Origin: Athripsodes cinereus
Lineage: Eukaryota > Arthropoda > Insecta > Trichoptera > Leptoceridae
Direction: 5' to 3'
Assembly (NCBI GenBank): GCA_947579605.1
Contig: OX388314.1
Coordinates: 28,178,948 to 28,242,947, forward strand
Length of the DNA stretch: 64,000 nucleotides
Shown one piece after another: positions 46,201-58,082 of the stretch. How positions within the stretch are numbered: the stretch's first letter is position 1; every line of letters starts with the position of its first letter. The notes beneath the pieces are model-generated. The model made no database searches. It was not told where the DNA came from and worked only from the letters and a program-made list of their open reading frames with translations. Both the position numbers and the translations under genes were made by a program.

Positions 46201-49200
46201 CTCGCCACTGCACATCGTCCTAGTTTTTAAAATTTTATATTATTTTGTTAACACTGTTATATTATGATGATGAGCAAAAAGAATAAATAAATAATATTTA
46301 ATAGAAATAATAAGCAAAATATTTTTTGTTATTGTATTGAATTGTTCTTTTAAATTCTGTTAAATTTGGACAAAAGGTTACGCGACCCATATTTAATGAG
46401 CAATATATTTTTATTTTGATAGGTAATAAAAATAAATACCCATAGATAATGAAATAAGAGCACAACATCCTCCTTGGTCCGTCTTGGCTAAATGCTTTCG
46501 GAGATACTTGAAGTACATGTGCTCCATAAGGAGTAGCAAGGCTGCCAATAGGATCCCGGCCATCAGTAACAGGAAGGCGGAAAGGAACTGCTCCAAGGCC
46601 AGAGGATCTGAGGACTTGTGTTCCTGTTTACCAGGCTTACATGTACCAGTCATCCAATATCTGGAATATAAATCAAATATAAATTTGAACAGTTTTGAAA
46701 TATATAATTTATTCCTACATAAGAAAAGATTCACACAAACGACAGTGGAATACAAAAGAAATGTGAAATGACATGAAACAAAAGAAAAAAATATAGAAAA
46801 TGTAGAGTTTCAAATGTTGCTTGTCAGTGATGTTTGATTATTTTCATATTTCAAACCCTTTCGTTGCAGATCTACTCCATCATCACAATGCAATCATATT
46901 GCTTTATGTGAGGGTGTTTAGGGTGTATTTATAGAACAGGTTATTTCATTGATGCTGTAGGGCAGCATCAATGAAAATATGTATAAGATAAAAAAAAAAA
47001 ATGTTACAAATCCAAATTCACATTTTTTTAAACACCAAGAAGTAGGTCTCCCTCTGTTTAAAAAGTAGGTCGCCCCCTTTTTTCTGTACGTAAAACATCA
47101 CATTTAAGATATTTGACACCTTCAGTTCGGCTATGAGGTATATCACCCATCCAGAATGTCTTACGTAACTTTTTTTGGTACACGAGGACAACTTGCATGT
47201 TTTTACATGTAGTTTCATTATAGGGGTCATTCCATGATGAATGAATGTAAATGTTAAAACAAAAATACACCTACATCATATTAGAGCAAAAATAAAGTAC
47301 ACAGTGAAAAAGGAATGGAGAAAAGCATTGAGATGTGGGTAGTGCCAGCAACAACATTACCTAATGCTGTGAGTGATTGTTTTCTGAAGAATGATATTGA
47401 TTTGTCAACATGGTTTGAAAAGAAAAATTAATGATAAATTTTAATAGCGCTTTGAGTTGATGTTATTTTCTATTTACCTTCTAAGTCTTTCCAAGTCACC
47501 ATTGGCTCTAAAGTCTAGTAATCTCTTATTGAACATTTGAACATATTTAGAATTTCTGCTGAACGCCAGTCCATAGCCTGTCATGGCATACCAGGAGCCT
47601 ACAGTTAGGAGTCTGCAATCTTCATCCTGAAATCATCATCAGTAAAATATCTTTATAATTTTCAAAGATTTTTCAAATTTCATGCTAAAGCAAGGGTGGC
47701 CAACCCGCGGCTCGCATTGTCTACATGCGGCCCACGAAGCATATGAACACTTATTTTACAGTAACTTTTTTGAATTTTTAAAGTACCCGTTACTTTTTTG
47801 AATTTTCGAAAGTTATTTGAGAAAATCTTCTTAAAGAAAACCGAGTAGTTTTGAAACATTTCAAATTCCTATACCATTTTGAAAATTTGGCGACGGGGGG
47901 GTTGAAATTTTAAAGTTAAGTAAAATTATCAAATGTTTCATATATGGAGTATATTATTGTGCAGCCCGGTAGAAAATCTCATTCTGAAATTTGGCCCGGT
48001 TGCTGAAAAGGTTGGCCACCCATGTGCCAAAGCATTTTACTCATGTTATGTGAAAAGTGCTATTACACTTATTAAAAAAAGATTGTTTTTAATTTTACTA
48101 CAAAAAAAAGCTCTTTTTATCCCTTTTCTGTAAGTTTTCGAGTGTCCTATAAAAGGATGATATTCGCAAAACATCATATTTGAAGACATTCAACATCTTA
48201 AGATGAGGTATGGCTCCCATACTGAACTTTCATTGGGGCAGAAAATCTAAGATTAATCTACTCCATTTACAGCACCTCTGCGCCAATTGATTCAACTCTT
48301 CCCGTAACATTTCTGATGTTTTTGTCATAGAAACGGTGTATTGTGAAAAAGGTAAAGTTGTGAATCTAATAGAGATTCTCAAATTTGTGTTACTTGTAAA
48401 TCATTGTACTTAATTAATTACCTGAGATACTAAATAATCTAAAACAGTTCCGTCATATATGAAGGCATCCAAATCTCCGGTTAATACTGCTCCTACTCCA
48501 TCCGATACGCTGGTCTTGTTGAATCTGAAAGAAAACAAAACTAATTGGTGCAAATTTCATTATTATTTAGGTATTCTCTTGTCGTATTATTATAATTATT
48601 TCCTTGTTTTTAAATAAAAAAAATAAATTGATTTTGTTTTTGTGCTTTGAATTTTTTTATACTGTGGTAATATGGGGGGACTCTTGTGATCTATATTGCA
48701 TTTGATATTAATTTTTGTAATACTTGTTGTGTTGACTGTTTGTTCCCTTCGAGAAAATAAATAAATATTTTTTCGGAGAATGCTCCAAATTGTCGCCGAA
48801 AGATTTAATATTTTTGCTTGATGATTGATGTTTGACGTTCGCATCCAGCTGTCTGTACGCCGCAAATGCAAAAGCCTCAACATTTAGTAGTGAATGTTTA
48901 GTAGTAGGTAAATGTTTGGAAAATTTACATTTTTTTATGTTTTTCCAGATTTGGGCACAACAGATGACAAAACCAATCAGATATCTCGATTGGAGAACCA
49001 TGAAAGTGTTGGGACGCTATTATAACTTCTTCCGATTAGATTTTGTTCAATGTTACATATTGTGTAAGCATGGTTCTCCAATTGAGATGTCCGATTGGTT
49101 CCATTTAGTAGTGTTATCATCGTTAGATAATGTGTAGGTACTTACTGTCTCATGTATGTGTGCATTTCTTTGAAATATCTCGCCAAAGTAGAATCAGTGT

Positions 49201-51407
49201 GACTCCACGGGATAGTACCAAACTTAAACATGGGTTTATGGGAGAATGGACGGGCTAACCGATGGTCGTCTAGGCCTGAAAACTCGTGGAACTCTTCTCT
49301 GAAAATGTCAAACAGAAAATATTAAGTACAATATTTACAAACAAAACTACATAAGATTTATTAAAGGAAAGACTCTTTTTGTTACCTAACAAAAGTAATG
49401 TTTTATCATATTTCCTCTTTCATTGATTATGAAGATTTGATTTAGAGTGCACAATTTGTAAAAACTTACAAAAAATTATCATAGGCACTCATGCACCTTG
49501 TATTCCGTCCAAAAACCAGAAACAAATTCCGTAAAGAAACAAAATCATATACATAATGGATGCAACTGTTTTCTAAAATGTTTAAGTAAATATTTCTTCT
49601 GAATTTTATTAGTTTATTTGTTTCGTTATATGTACATAAATGAAAATAAAATGCTTGTTAAATGTTGCTTTCGCACTTAACTGTTTTTTTACACCTGCGT
49701 GAGTAAAGATATTAAATAATATTCTCAATAAAAGACAAAAAAATTGGAACGCAGACACAAAATTTGCATGTCTTTGTAAACATCTGTGCCACTACTGGGT
49801 TACTAGGCGAGTCCACAAAAAAATTCAAACGAACAAACAAATACCTTTCATCGTTTGTCCTCCCAATCCCAACCCAACTGAAAAAAACTGTTAGTAATCT
49901 TTCTTTTTCTATATTTATAATGAGAGAAAAAGAGAAATAGTTCACATCTTGGCGAGGATGTGTCTGAGTAATTAAATTTAACCACTTACCTGGTTATCAT
50001 GAAGGCGGCCAAGTTGGCAGTGTATATGGCAAGGAACACCACAGCAAACATAGCCCACACGTTGGTCATGAAGCGAGCTGTGAAGCCTCGAGGGGAGTCC
50101 ACATGGACAGCAGCCTAGAACAGAATTAGAAGCTCACAATACAATCATATTTAGAAGTTTCTTTACATTATGTTTATGCTTTAGGTATGTGGATTGAATG
50201 AAATTATCAGAATACGTGTGTTTGGGCAAGTGGAAAGTATGAATGAGAACAGAATGGCTAAGAAAATATATTTGTCTGAGATGAATGTTGCTCGGAGACG
50301 TGGCCGTCTGAGGATCAAATGGCAAGATTATATAAACCAGATTCTACAGGACGGACACGCGTTGAGCACATTGAATAGGAGAGCATATATGAGGATTTGC
50401 ATGACAGTGACGAAAGCGAAAGGCGTATGAAAGGATAGGAGTAAGTGGAGCTATTGATACTTTCTGCCTACCCCACAAGAGAAGCCAGGTGATGGTGTTC
50501 ATGTATAATTACCCTGTTGAGAAGGACATTTAGCAGTCAGCAATCAAAAGGCAATTAGCTGCCACCAAAAGTAGATTTAAAATTATTTGTTAATACAACT
50601 TAAAAAATAGGCACATTTGGCAGTCCATATTTCTGAAATTTCTCTACAATGCTGCTAAAATAATATAGCCATAAATTTATGAACTATTTAAGTAGGACTT
50701 ATTCACAACTCTTTCAGTTACTTTGTTTACTTTATTGTGCATTAGTTCCTTGTAAAAATATACTAGGTGTGAAAAATTGGTTTATCTTGAGAAATTACCT
50801 TAATTAATACGCTCCCACTTGCACTTGTATATTTTTTGGTCAATTAAAGTTGATTTTATTAATATTTTGATTCAAACTTCACCTACCTTTCTGTAAAAGA
50901 ATCATATTTTGTCATAACTTTTAAATGTCAAAACATAACTTTTCACTTAACTTTTTCAAAGTAATAATTCAAAGAGGAACAGCTAAATTATGTACTGCTG
51001 ATGAGGCATGTTCCAAAATTCAAAGAAAAACCGGACAGCCCATTAAAATAACTAAAAAAAATCACGTAGCTTGTCGATGTCGTTCAATCAAAAGTCAAAT
51101 CGATTTATGATTTGAAAAACATAGAAATAGAACTAAATAGTGACGACACAAACCAATAAAAATATTTTAGTCAATACTCGAACCAAATTAAAACAGATTT
51201 TAATACAAATACAATAAAGTTTTTAGCAAAGATACAAACCTGAAAAAGTACAGCCCATACAAGCCAATATGTTCGGAAAAGTGAAAAACGATGTGGTGTG
51301 TTGGGTTGGTCCGCTCTGAGGGCGAGCTTCATGTCGAATCCGCTAGGGGAGAGCCACTCGAAGAGGAATATCATGAAGGTCGCGGCCTGGATAGCGACCA
51401 CGCCTAC
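37287..51407 (-). CDS. Nmdar2: Ionotropic glutamate receptor, NMDA type, subunit 2-like (3' nine coding exons)
   Basis: Ligand-gated cation channel subunit at excitatory synapses; subunit 2 binds glutamate in NMDA receptors. Minus-strand exons: 51407-51240, 50114-49990, 49298-49146, 48524-48422, 47626-47478, 46660-46440, 45848-45662, 37810-37706, 37329-37287. All have GT-AG borders and matching phases, 1254 nt, 417 residues. In order: M1 ([17 protein letters not shown]), pore loop [11 protein letters not shown]3 with [10 protein letters not shown]2 half with [12 protein letters not shown] (glutamate-binding Asp), the conserved cysteines in [10 protein letters not shown] and WMTGTC, M4 ([20 protein letters not shown]), then the cytoplasmic tail [20 protein letters not shown]. 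The protein ends ETVL, a class I PDZ-type ligand. Pore position Q replaces the Asn of vertebrate GluN2. The 5' exons are not in the window. The last long intron (37811-45661) may hide alternative exons. Possible poly(A) signals are AATAAA at 37134-37129 and 37033-37028. Confidence 0.93.
38365..38430 (+). repeat. Dispersed ~230-bp family, left-end fragment (intronic)
   Basis: TTTCTGTAAATTTAAGAGTG and TCCTGTAAAAGGCAGTTATT only. Other fragments of the family in the receptor introns: 39700-39810, 41265-41345, 47075-47235, 48115-48250. Confidence 0.6.
40690..41035 (-). mobile_element. LINE 3' end (MNVEEAKEVC family), minus copy in receptor intron
   Basis: Plus strand shows ACCCCACACTGTATACCAGG and TGGGATAGGCCAGAGAGAAC, the reverse complement of the family end. 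The minus strand reads [18 protein letters not shown] and [18 protein letters not shown], matching RT C-terminal wording in other copies. Decayed. Confidence 0.65.
41061..42085. mobile_element. Non-autonomous hAT-type element with 8-bp TSD
   Basis: Ends are TAGAGTTGG (41061-41069) and CCAACTCTA (42077-42085), perfect 9-bp inverted repeats. Both flanks carry ATTATTTC (41053-41060 and 42086-42093), an 8-bp TSD as expected for hAT. Inside are a copy of the dispersed 230-bp family and a 60-bp minisatellite. No transposase is present. It is 1025 bp, in the 7.8-kb intron of the NMDA receptor gene. Confidence 0.85.
41677..41926 (-). repeat. 60-bp minisatellite encoding a 20-residue repeat in frame
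   Basis: Four units, each with ATGATCGTCCATAGTAAAAT; the three middle units are almost identical. On the minus strand an 85-codon frame reads through, with units like [20 protein letters not shown]. The period is a multiple of three, so the frame survives duplication. It lies inside the hAT-type element. Confidence 0.85.
42701..43083. mobile_element. Foldback (long inverted repeat) element
   Basis: The arm 42703-42790 (GGTCAATTTCTACTATAGG, then TTATCCAATTAGAAAATATA, then TTATTATCCTTCACTGT) is reverse-complemented at 42965-43080 with two insertions in the right arm. The 170-bp centre is non-coding. Flanking 43084-43930 contains no recognised gene. Confidence 0.75.
44394..44546 (+). mobile_element. 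LINE 3' end (SWKEVTQ family) with (GAAT)n tail
   Basis: Plus strand encodes [19 protein letters not shown], then [20 protein letters not shown] and a stop in ATGAATGAATGAAT. This is the RT C-terminus plus microsatellite tail. Related pieces: 48265-48357 (minus) and 22915-23000 (minus). 44550-45650 is AT-rich with no exon recognised. Confidence 0.7.
47691..48024. mobile_element. Short hAT-type MITE with 12-bp TIR and 8-bp TSD
   Basis: Ends CAAGGGTGGCCAACC and GGTTGGCCACCCATG form inverted repeats with a perfect 12-bp core. Flanks TGCTAAAG (47683-47690) and TGCCAAAG (48025-48032) match at 7 of 8 positions, an aged hAT TSD. 334 bp, non-coding, in the receptor intron between exons at 47478 and 48422. 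The GGGTGGCCAACC end is typical of hAT. Confidence 0.8.
48265..48357 (-). mobile_element. LINE 3' end (SWKEVTQ family), short minus copy
   Basis: ACGGTGTATTGTGAAAAAGG and GCGCCAATTGATTCAACTCT on plus mirror the copy at 44394-44546. It follows directly a 230-bp family fragment at 48115-48250. Confidence 0.6.
50195..50510 (+). mobile_element. LINE 3' end (MTVTKAKGV variant) in receptor intron
   Basis: 78 open codons: [20 protein letters not shown], then [18 protein letters not shown], then [10 protein letters not shown] and a stop. The 'GH..RM...R..KKIY...RRRGR.R.RW.D.+..+L' wording is the C-terminal tail common to many LINE endonuclease-RT proteins. It ends TTCTGCCTACCCCACAAG, matching the family 3' end. 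Confidence 0.75.
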
Positions 51408-51409
51408 CT

Positions 51410-52690
51410 GTAAGAGTCGGGAAAGTGGAAAATTTATAACAAGACATAACATTTGTATTACATCATAATTAAGGACACTACAGACACTACACATACAGAA
51501 GACAAGTAGTAGATTATTCAAATAATCGAAATATTTTTTCTTTATTTTATAAAAGTGTGAAAGAAATGTATTTAGGTGAATTTCTTTCCGAATTTGAAAT
51601 CATTTATTAGGTATATTATATTAATTGGATTGTGTCAAAAAACAATAAAATCAATAATAATATTCACCAACATTCAACATCAAGATATTGGTATCTGAAT
51701 TTCTCATAAACTAGCAAATAAAATTCATATTTAAAAAAAAGTTTTCATTTATTCATTTTATACACAGGTCCACAAAGTTCAAGGCGGTTTTTGTGACCGT
51801 CTATCACAATACGGCGTTGCTATTTCAGAGCTTTTGGAAATTGCAAAATGAAAGTCCAATTCCGGCATTTTCATTCATTCATTCATAGTTGTGATTGATA
51901 TACCTACATAATTAATAATTTTTGTAAAAATAGATTTGTACAAAAGGGGTACATATTGCCTTGGGGAAATGTCTTCCAGTAAACTTAATAATAACAATAA
52001 AAAAAATATTGCACAAAAAATCAACATTAGTAAAAATACACATGGCAAAATTTAAACTAGACAAATAAATTTGTGCAATGGGCAAGTTTATCGCAGAAGC
52101 GCGATATCTTCCAACTAACATAAATTGTAGAAACTTCGTGGTTAGATGGAATTGTGATAATCTCGCCACTGCATATCGTCCTAGTACATATTTTAAATAT
52201 TAAATTTTGGATTAAATATTAAATTTGGGGACTCTACATACTGACATTTTACTAAAAATGGATTTGTCCAGTTTCGACACCTAACCATGTAGATTTTTTT
52301 TTAAATAATAAAGGTAATACAATTTGAATTTAATAAAACTTTGAAGATAATAATAAATAGGCAATTAAAATCTTATAATTTATTATTTACAAAAGAGAAT
52401 ATTCATCAAAAACTTGATAATACACAGCCTGGAGCGTAAAGAATAATTCCACTAACAAAATAACCTTCGAAACATTGAATAAAAGTATTAGGGAATATAC
52501 ATAGTTATAATATACTAAGGGCGTAACTATACATATAGTAGAATGGGGTGGAGAAGGCAGATAATATCCTTTTATTTAAGCAAATATACCTAGTACAGAA
52601 GTATTGAAAATAACATCAGATTCCCTTTTATGTACGTAAAAATAATACCTACTGAAGTGTGGAAAATAGCATCGAAAATGGAAGCTATCC
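51410..52690. other. Upstream intron/flank without recognised exon
   Basis: AT-rich. It contains a tail-type repeat at 52140-52200 (GATAATCTCGCCACTGCATA) and a (CATT)n run near 51880. No S1-domain or N-terminal-domain exon of the glutamate receptor was found. Confidence 0.5.
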
Positions 52691-52694
52691 CTCC

Positions 52695-53143
52695 GCGTAT
52701 TTTGAAAGTATACAATGCCAGTAGGTACGCATTCATAGTGTTCTTGCAATGTATGTTTTCAAATTGTGTAACGAAAAATAGTCTCAGAAAATATACACGA
52801 TTTCTGCGTAATTGTCGTGTAGGTATACTTTCTGACGCTGATTCAGCGAAGCGTATTTTGAAAGTATACAACCCCATTACGCACAGATTTGGACTTCTCG
52901 TGTAGGTATAGTTTCAAATATTAATAAGCATAAATATTTTTACAAACTGTACATGGTTATCGCTCTTATCTTGTATATAAAAATATTTTTATAACAAAAA
53001 TATTTTTATAACAAAAATATTTTTATATTTATGAATATTTTTATTATAAAACAAAACAAAGGACAAAAATATTTTTACTATATAAAAAAAACACAAATGT
53101 TTAAGTACTTATAGGTACTTAATTGTATACTTTCAAAATACGC
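52695..53143. repeat. Three copies of a 21-bp word, one inverted
   Basis: GCGTATTTTGAAAGTATACAA occurs at 52695-52715 and 52851-52871 on plus and at 53123-53143 on minus. Between the last two, a 19-bp unit (AAAAATATTTTTATAACA) repeats in tandem at 52978-53045. Possibly a decayed TIR element. Confidence 0.6.
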
Positions 53144-53223
53144 ATCCCCTCCCTTTGAAAGTCAAAAGCCAGACCCAGTTTTTATACACTGGATAATATT
53201 GATTGATCGTGGACTCAAGTTGC

Positions 53224-53402
53224 ACTAGATAAAACGGCATCTTAGATCAACTAACATTTTGATTAAACGGCATCTTAGATCAACTTACACTAGATAAAAC
53301 TGCATCTTAGACCAGCTTAGGTACACTAGATAAAACTGCATCTTAGACCAGCCTACACTAGATAAAACTGCATCTTACATAGACCAACTTACACTAGATA
53401 AA
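53224..53402. repeat. 35-40 bp tandem repeat, five units
   Basis: Units of the type CACTAGATAAAACTGCATCT + TAGACCAGCTTA with length variation from small insertions. Non-coding. Confidence 0.8.
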
Positions 53403-53474
53403 ATGAGATCTCGAGACGATTTACAACTACTAGAGCATAGGTTTATTTTTTTTTGTTAGCCACGGTGCCTCGCA

Positions 53475-53705
53475 AAGAATCGATTTCTCACCCTTTTCCG
53501 TCAGTTTTTGAGTATCTTGTTAGAGGCAGGTGTTTGAAAAAATATACCTACATTTTATATCTTAGATTCGGCGGTGTAGTGTGCCACCCATCCTGATTGA
53601 CTTATTTTTTGTTGGCACGGAGGACAGTTTGCATGTTAATTACATACATACGCCTGGTGTAATAGCTACCCTGCTTGTGGGATATGCCGTGGTGGTATAG
53701 AAGTA
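53475..53705 (+). repeat. Dispersed ~230-bp family, complete reference copy
   Basis: Left end TCGATTTCTCACCCTTTTCC, then AGTTTTTGAGTATCTTG, GAGGCAGGTGTTTG, GTGCCACCCATCCTGATTG, TTGGCACGGAGGACAGTTTG, and the right end CTACCCTGCTTGTGGGATAT/GCCGTGGTGGTATAG. It has no coding frame and no obvious tRNA-type A/B boxes. The terminal 40 bp resembles the 3' end of the LINE copies at 16882-17017 and 60085-60480. Confidence 0.75.
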
Positions 53706-54164
53706 ATTAGTTTATGGTTTTTACAAAAAAAGTCCAATCCCGGCATACACTGAATAAAAAGATAGTTTCAATGACAATTCTGTGGTAACAAGGTAAAGGG
53801 ACATGAGTTAGTTTTGTGGTATTGAGTATTTACCATCAAAGAAATGTTATTGTTACAAAAAAAAAATATTATAAAAGCAAGAACTGCCCCTCCCCTTGAG
53901 ATTAATGTATGTTACGTCCTTATTCCTTCATACTTTAGTGAAAAGATTTTCTCAAACGAGTGCTAAATTAAATTGAAGAGTTAAAAATTGTTCAAAAAAG
54001 TAAATAACCAAACGCGAGAATATTTGAAAAACACTTCTTTTATTTTACAACAATAATATATCGACTGTCCAGTTCCGCAACAAGTAGAATTAATGCCTTA
54101 TATTCGAGGAATCGGCATTTTTGTAATTTTGGTATATTTAAAATCTTAAAATATATAAAATTCT

Positions 54165-54325
54165 CGTGTCACGGTGTTTGTTATCATACTCCTCCGAAAC
54201 AGCTGGACCGATTTTGATAAAATTTTGTGTTCTTATCGGGTAGGTCTGAGAATCGGCCATGGCCATGGCCAAACATCTATTTTCATACCCCTAAAAGTTA
54301 AGGGTAGTTCACCCCGATTTTTTTA
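54165..54325 (+). repeat. Dispersed insect repeat (CTGGACCGATTTTGATAAAA type)
   Basis: CTCCGAAACAGCTGGACCGA, then TCGGGTAGGTCTGAGAATCG and ACCCCTAAAAGTTAAGGG. I recognise this wording as a widespread dispersed insect repeat but cannot place its class. Surrounding 53710-55260 holds no gene. Confidence 0.4.
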
Positions 54326-55262
54326 TTTTAATTATTCGTTTTTTTTAATATCTATTTTAAGGAGTATTTATTCAAAAGTTTTAAAAACGAGACAATGATA
54401 ATTAATATTGCAGAGACCCACCTGAAAAATAATCCTATTAAATTTTACAGTAAAATTAAGGTTCCAATTTAAATTACAAAATTTACATACAATTAATTAT
54501 AAGGGAGACAATAAGTTATAAAATGTTTCAAATCAACCGTCAGAAAGGTAAGTATGTGTTTAAAAATATAATTCTAATTCGAAAATTGAAATAATAATTT
54601 TATTTACCCATCCCTGCCTTTTTATAACTTTTACATAATACGTTTAAAAATATTTTATTTTTGAATCGTTTCATCAAATTATTTTACCTGTACGAGTAAA
54701 ATAGTTTCCATCCATTTTAAAAACCGAAGGTACTTAATGGTTAAGATCATTGTTGCCTTCGGGCATTTCAAAATATCCGTTTTTATCTTCATTATCGAGG
54801 AAAGAGATAAAAATACATTTTCTTGAATGTTAGAAAAGAAAAAAGCAAAGCATAATTTGATTGGCCAATAAAATTTTCATGTTTTTTTTTTAAACCAATC
54901 ACAGTCTAGCATTATTGAATTTAAATAATTGCAATAGCTTTTAACTAATACATGTTATCGTGTTTATAACTGTACAATAAGATCCCTAAATATTTAGATT
55001 TATACCTAAATAAGATCCCTAAATTACTCTTATGTGCTCTACAAAACATACATAGGCAACAGCAGTATTAAAAAGCAATATTAAAAAAAAACTTATTACA
55101 TCAATAATTAATAATAACAAACATATTTATCATTCTCGAAACTTATCACATCAATAAACAAACAATCATTCTCTCCGTGCTATCAAAATAGCTTTGTAAG
55201 ATACGTATGACATACTTACACTTTGAATCGTTTAATGTTTTTTAGGTAGGTACATAAGTACT

Positions 55263-55438
55263 TTTTTTTTTTTTTAAAGATATATCTGGGTTTGGTTATA
55301 AACCCAAATGCAACCTTATACACCTTTCACACTAAGCTAAAAGCTTGTGCTGTGAAAGGGGAATTTGCCGGCACCTGGGATCGAACCACGGACCCCTTGT
55401 TCCGGAGGCCGAGACTACCTCCAGGCTACCGACGAACT
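55263..55438 (-). repeat. tRNA-derived SINE, family 1, copy 2
   Basis: On plus the sequence runs from a T tract through TTATACACCTTTCACAC to CCTGGGATCGAACCACGG (B box reversed) and CTCCAGGCTACCGACG (A-box side). It is the reverse orientation of the copy at 56676. Confidence 0.88.
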
Positions 55439-55959
55439 CATATTACTTACTTATGAACTCATATTAACTCATATTATCACTTACGTGATGTTTTTTGAAA
55501 AAATATCTCTTTCAGAACACTAGAAAACTTACACTAAGGAGTGAGGTTTTACAGCTAATTTCATATTCATGAATCAATGACAAAATAGGTTAAATAAAAG
55601 AAGAAGATGAAAAAATTGATTTTAAGATTTTTTTTAAATATTTTGTCTGATGATAGCATAGAGGAAAATATGGATACAATTAAGTAGTAGGTGTAAGGAG
55701 TAAAGGAAGACCTCCAACATGTTGGTCAGACAACATTAGAAGAATCGTTGGTGACTGGTTGCAGAAAGCTAAGGACAGAGATGCCTGGAGACATATGGGG
55801 GAGGCTTATGTTCAGTAGTGGACAGAAATAGCTGCATATAAGTAAGTAAGTAATCAAAAAATCGATTTAAGGGAAGCCTATATACCTAGGACCTGTATTA
55901 ACAATGATTTCAAACCAAATATCTGTTAATGAATTTGTGAATATTTTTTTATTCTACCA

Positions 55960-56300
55960 CTACTATACTACTATCCCACAAGTGAGGTAACCAGCAGACC
56001 AGCCGCATGCAATAAACATGCAAGTGTCTCCTCTCCAAGTCAACAATAAATTAAGACATTCAGGATGGTTGGCAAACCTCATGGCTGAATTTAAGATAAC
56101 ATTACATAACACATATCTATAGACAATTCACACAGATCGAGCTAGTCCCAAACTAATTAATACTTCTTGTATTATGGGTACTAACGTAACGATACACCTA
56201 ATATTATATACAATGATGTAAATGTGTTTGTTATTTCGAACACCTGCCTTTTACAGAACACTCAAAAACTTACGGAGAGAGTGGGAGACCAATTTTTTGC
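55960..56300 (-). repeat. Dispersed ~230-bp family copy split by a SINE family 2 fragment
   Basis: Starts ACTATCCCACAAGTGAGGTA, then AGACATTCAGGATGGTTGGC, and resumes at about 56236 with ACACCTGCCTTTTACAG. The interruption at about 56105-56235 (CACACAGATCGAGCTAGTCC ... TATTATGGGTACTAACG) matches the body of the SINE at 60620-60895. Confidence 0.7.
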
Positions 56301-56675
56301 TGGGTGCTACACGGATTTTTTTTGATTTTTCTAATAATTTGATTATTTTTCATGCTTTGATTATAAACCGTACCTATATGTAAGTATAAGTTTTCAAAGA
56401 TAGAAAAATATTGTATCGATAAAAAGCTCTTGAAATATAATATTTTCAACAGCCTTGTTATGGATGAAAAGCCTCGGGCATGATTATAAAAATCTTTTTG
56501 TAAAAAAATTAAATTTTTTAGCTATTATAATGATTTTAATAGTTAATTATAGTAAATATATACCTAAATAATGCGATTTTGAAACTTGGATAAAAAAAAT
56601 TATACATTTTTTTTACATAAATTTAACGTTTGAGTGTTAAATTATTAAATAATTATAAATATAGAACAATTTTAC

Positions 56676-56840
56676 AGTTCGTCGGTAGCCTGGAGGTAGA
56701 GTCACGGCCTTCAGAACAAGGGGTCCGTGGTTCGATACCAGGTGCCGGCAAACTCCCCTTTCACGCCACAAGCTTAGTGTGAAAGGTGTATAAGGTTGTG
56801 TTTGGATTTATAACAAAACCCAGATATATCTTTTTTTTTT
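56676..56840 (+). repeat. tRNA-derived SINE, family 1, copy 3
   Basis: AGTTCGTCGGTAGCCTGGAG (A-box region), GTGGTTCGATACCAGGTGC (B box), the shared body TTTCACGCCACAAGC, and a T-rich end. It is very close to copy 2, suggesting recent activity. 56840-58080 has no recognised gene. Confidence 0.88.
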
Positions 56841-58082
56841 AAATAATTGAAATATATACAAACAATTGATGAATAAATACCTACTTATTTACTCTTATTG
56901 CGGATTTATTATTCTGCGTTATAGCGGATTTGAAAACTCAGATTTAATATTCTAAATCGAAACCAGGAAGGATAAAATGTTATATCAATTCGAAGATATA
57001 ATGAACCTTTACATAGAAATTATAATATTAAGATTCGGTAATTTTTTTTTAAAACACAGTAGAGAATGTTCTTATTTTAAATTTTAAGTGCACGCGTTTA
57101 CAAGCGAATTCATTAAATTGGTGGGAGCTGCAATAGAGGTGGTGGCTTTCTGGGAGGGAAGGGAATATAGATTTGATGTTTTATTTTTTTATTGTGTTTG
57201 ATACTGACCAAAACGAAAAGAAGAAGAAAATATAAAGAATCCACAATTTTTTATTTGTCTATAAAATTCACCTACCTACGCCTTTTTTCAGCTTGAATGA
57301 GTAATTAGATTAAAATCATAATATTTTCTCATTATGTCGCGTCTAAACGGCGTCGTCGCATTTAGGGGCTCATCAGCTGTCTATTTTATCAAACTAGAAG
57401 ATAGGAGATGTCATAAAAGTTGGTAAAATACTCATAAAGAGTTTAATTATTCAAGTAGGTATATTTAAATAAAAATGTGTTTACTTACGATGTGCACATT
57501 GTCAGTTTTTTTAAGATTAAAAGAGTCTCTATCCGGTTGATCTTATTTTTTTACTGAAGACTACGGTTTACGCAAAAATATGTGAAAGTATTTCGTATGG
57601 TAATAAATCCTGTATAATTTTCAAATTACACCTATTCTATTACAACCATCGTATGTAATGACAATAATAATATAATAATTTTTTTTTTTAGATACTACTA
57701 CCAAGACTTCTTATAATGGCCCTCAACAGATGTCTCTAGTGTAGAACATGTAAGGGCACATATGGAATTATAATAGTTAAGTAGAAGGTACATCTATTGT
57801 CTCCGTAGAGATGTGTAATAATATAGGAACGTGTTACAACTGCTAAATGGTTTAATATTATTGTTATTATTATTATGTATCAGCTGAAGCAGAATCACAC
57901 ACATGATAGAACCTTTGTCTTGTGAAAAGTTCAATTTGGGAAATGCGATTATTGTGATTTGCAACGATTTATTGTTTTTTTTAACAATAAAAATCTATCG
58001 ATAACAAAATGAAAAAAAAATATTCAAAATTTTACTATGGTTTCTTTATTATAGTGACATTCGATGTCTTTTTCAAACTCAA

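Noticed and set aside
46411..46755. 114-codon continuous frame as a single exon of the receptor
   Set aside because: Only 46440-46660 is coding: clear AG and GT borders and matching phases with both neighbours; the rest is intron read-through.
52630..52905. Candidate upstream exon of the glutamate receptor
   Set aside because: Its strand is opposite, and its sequence is built from the repeated GCGTATTTTGAAAGTATAC word; no S1-domain motif is present.
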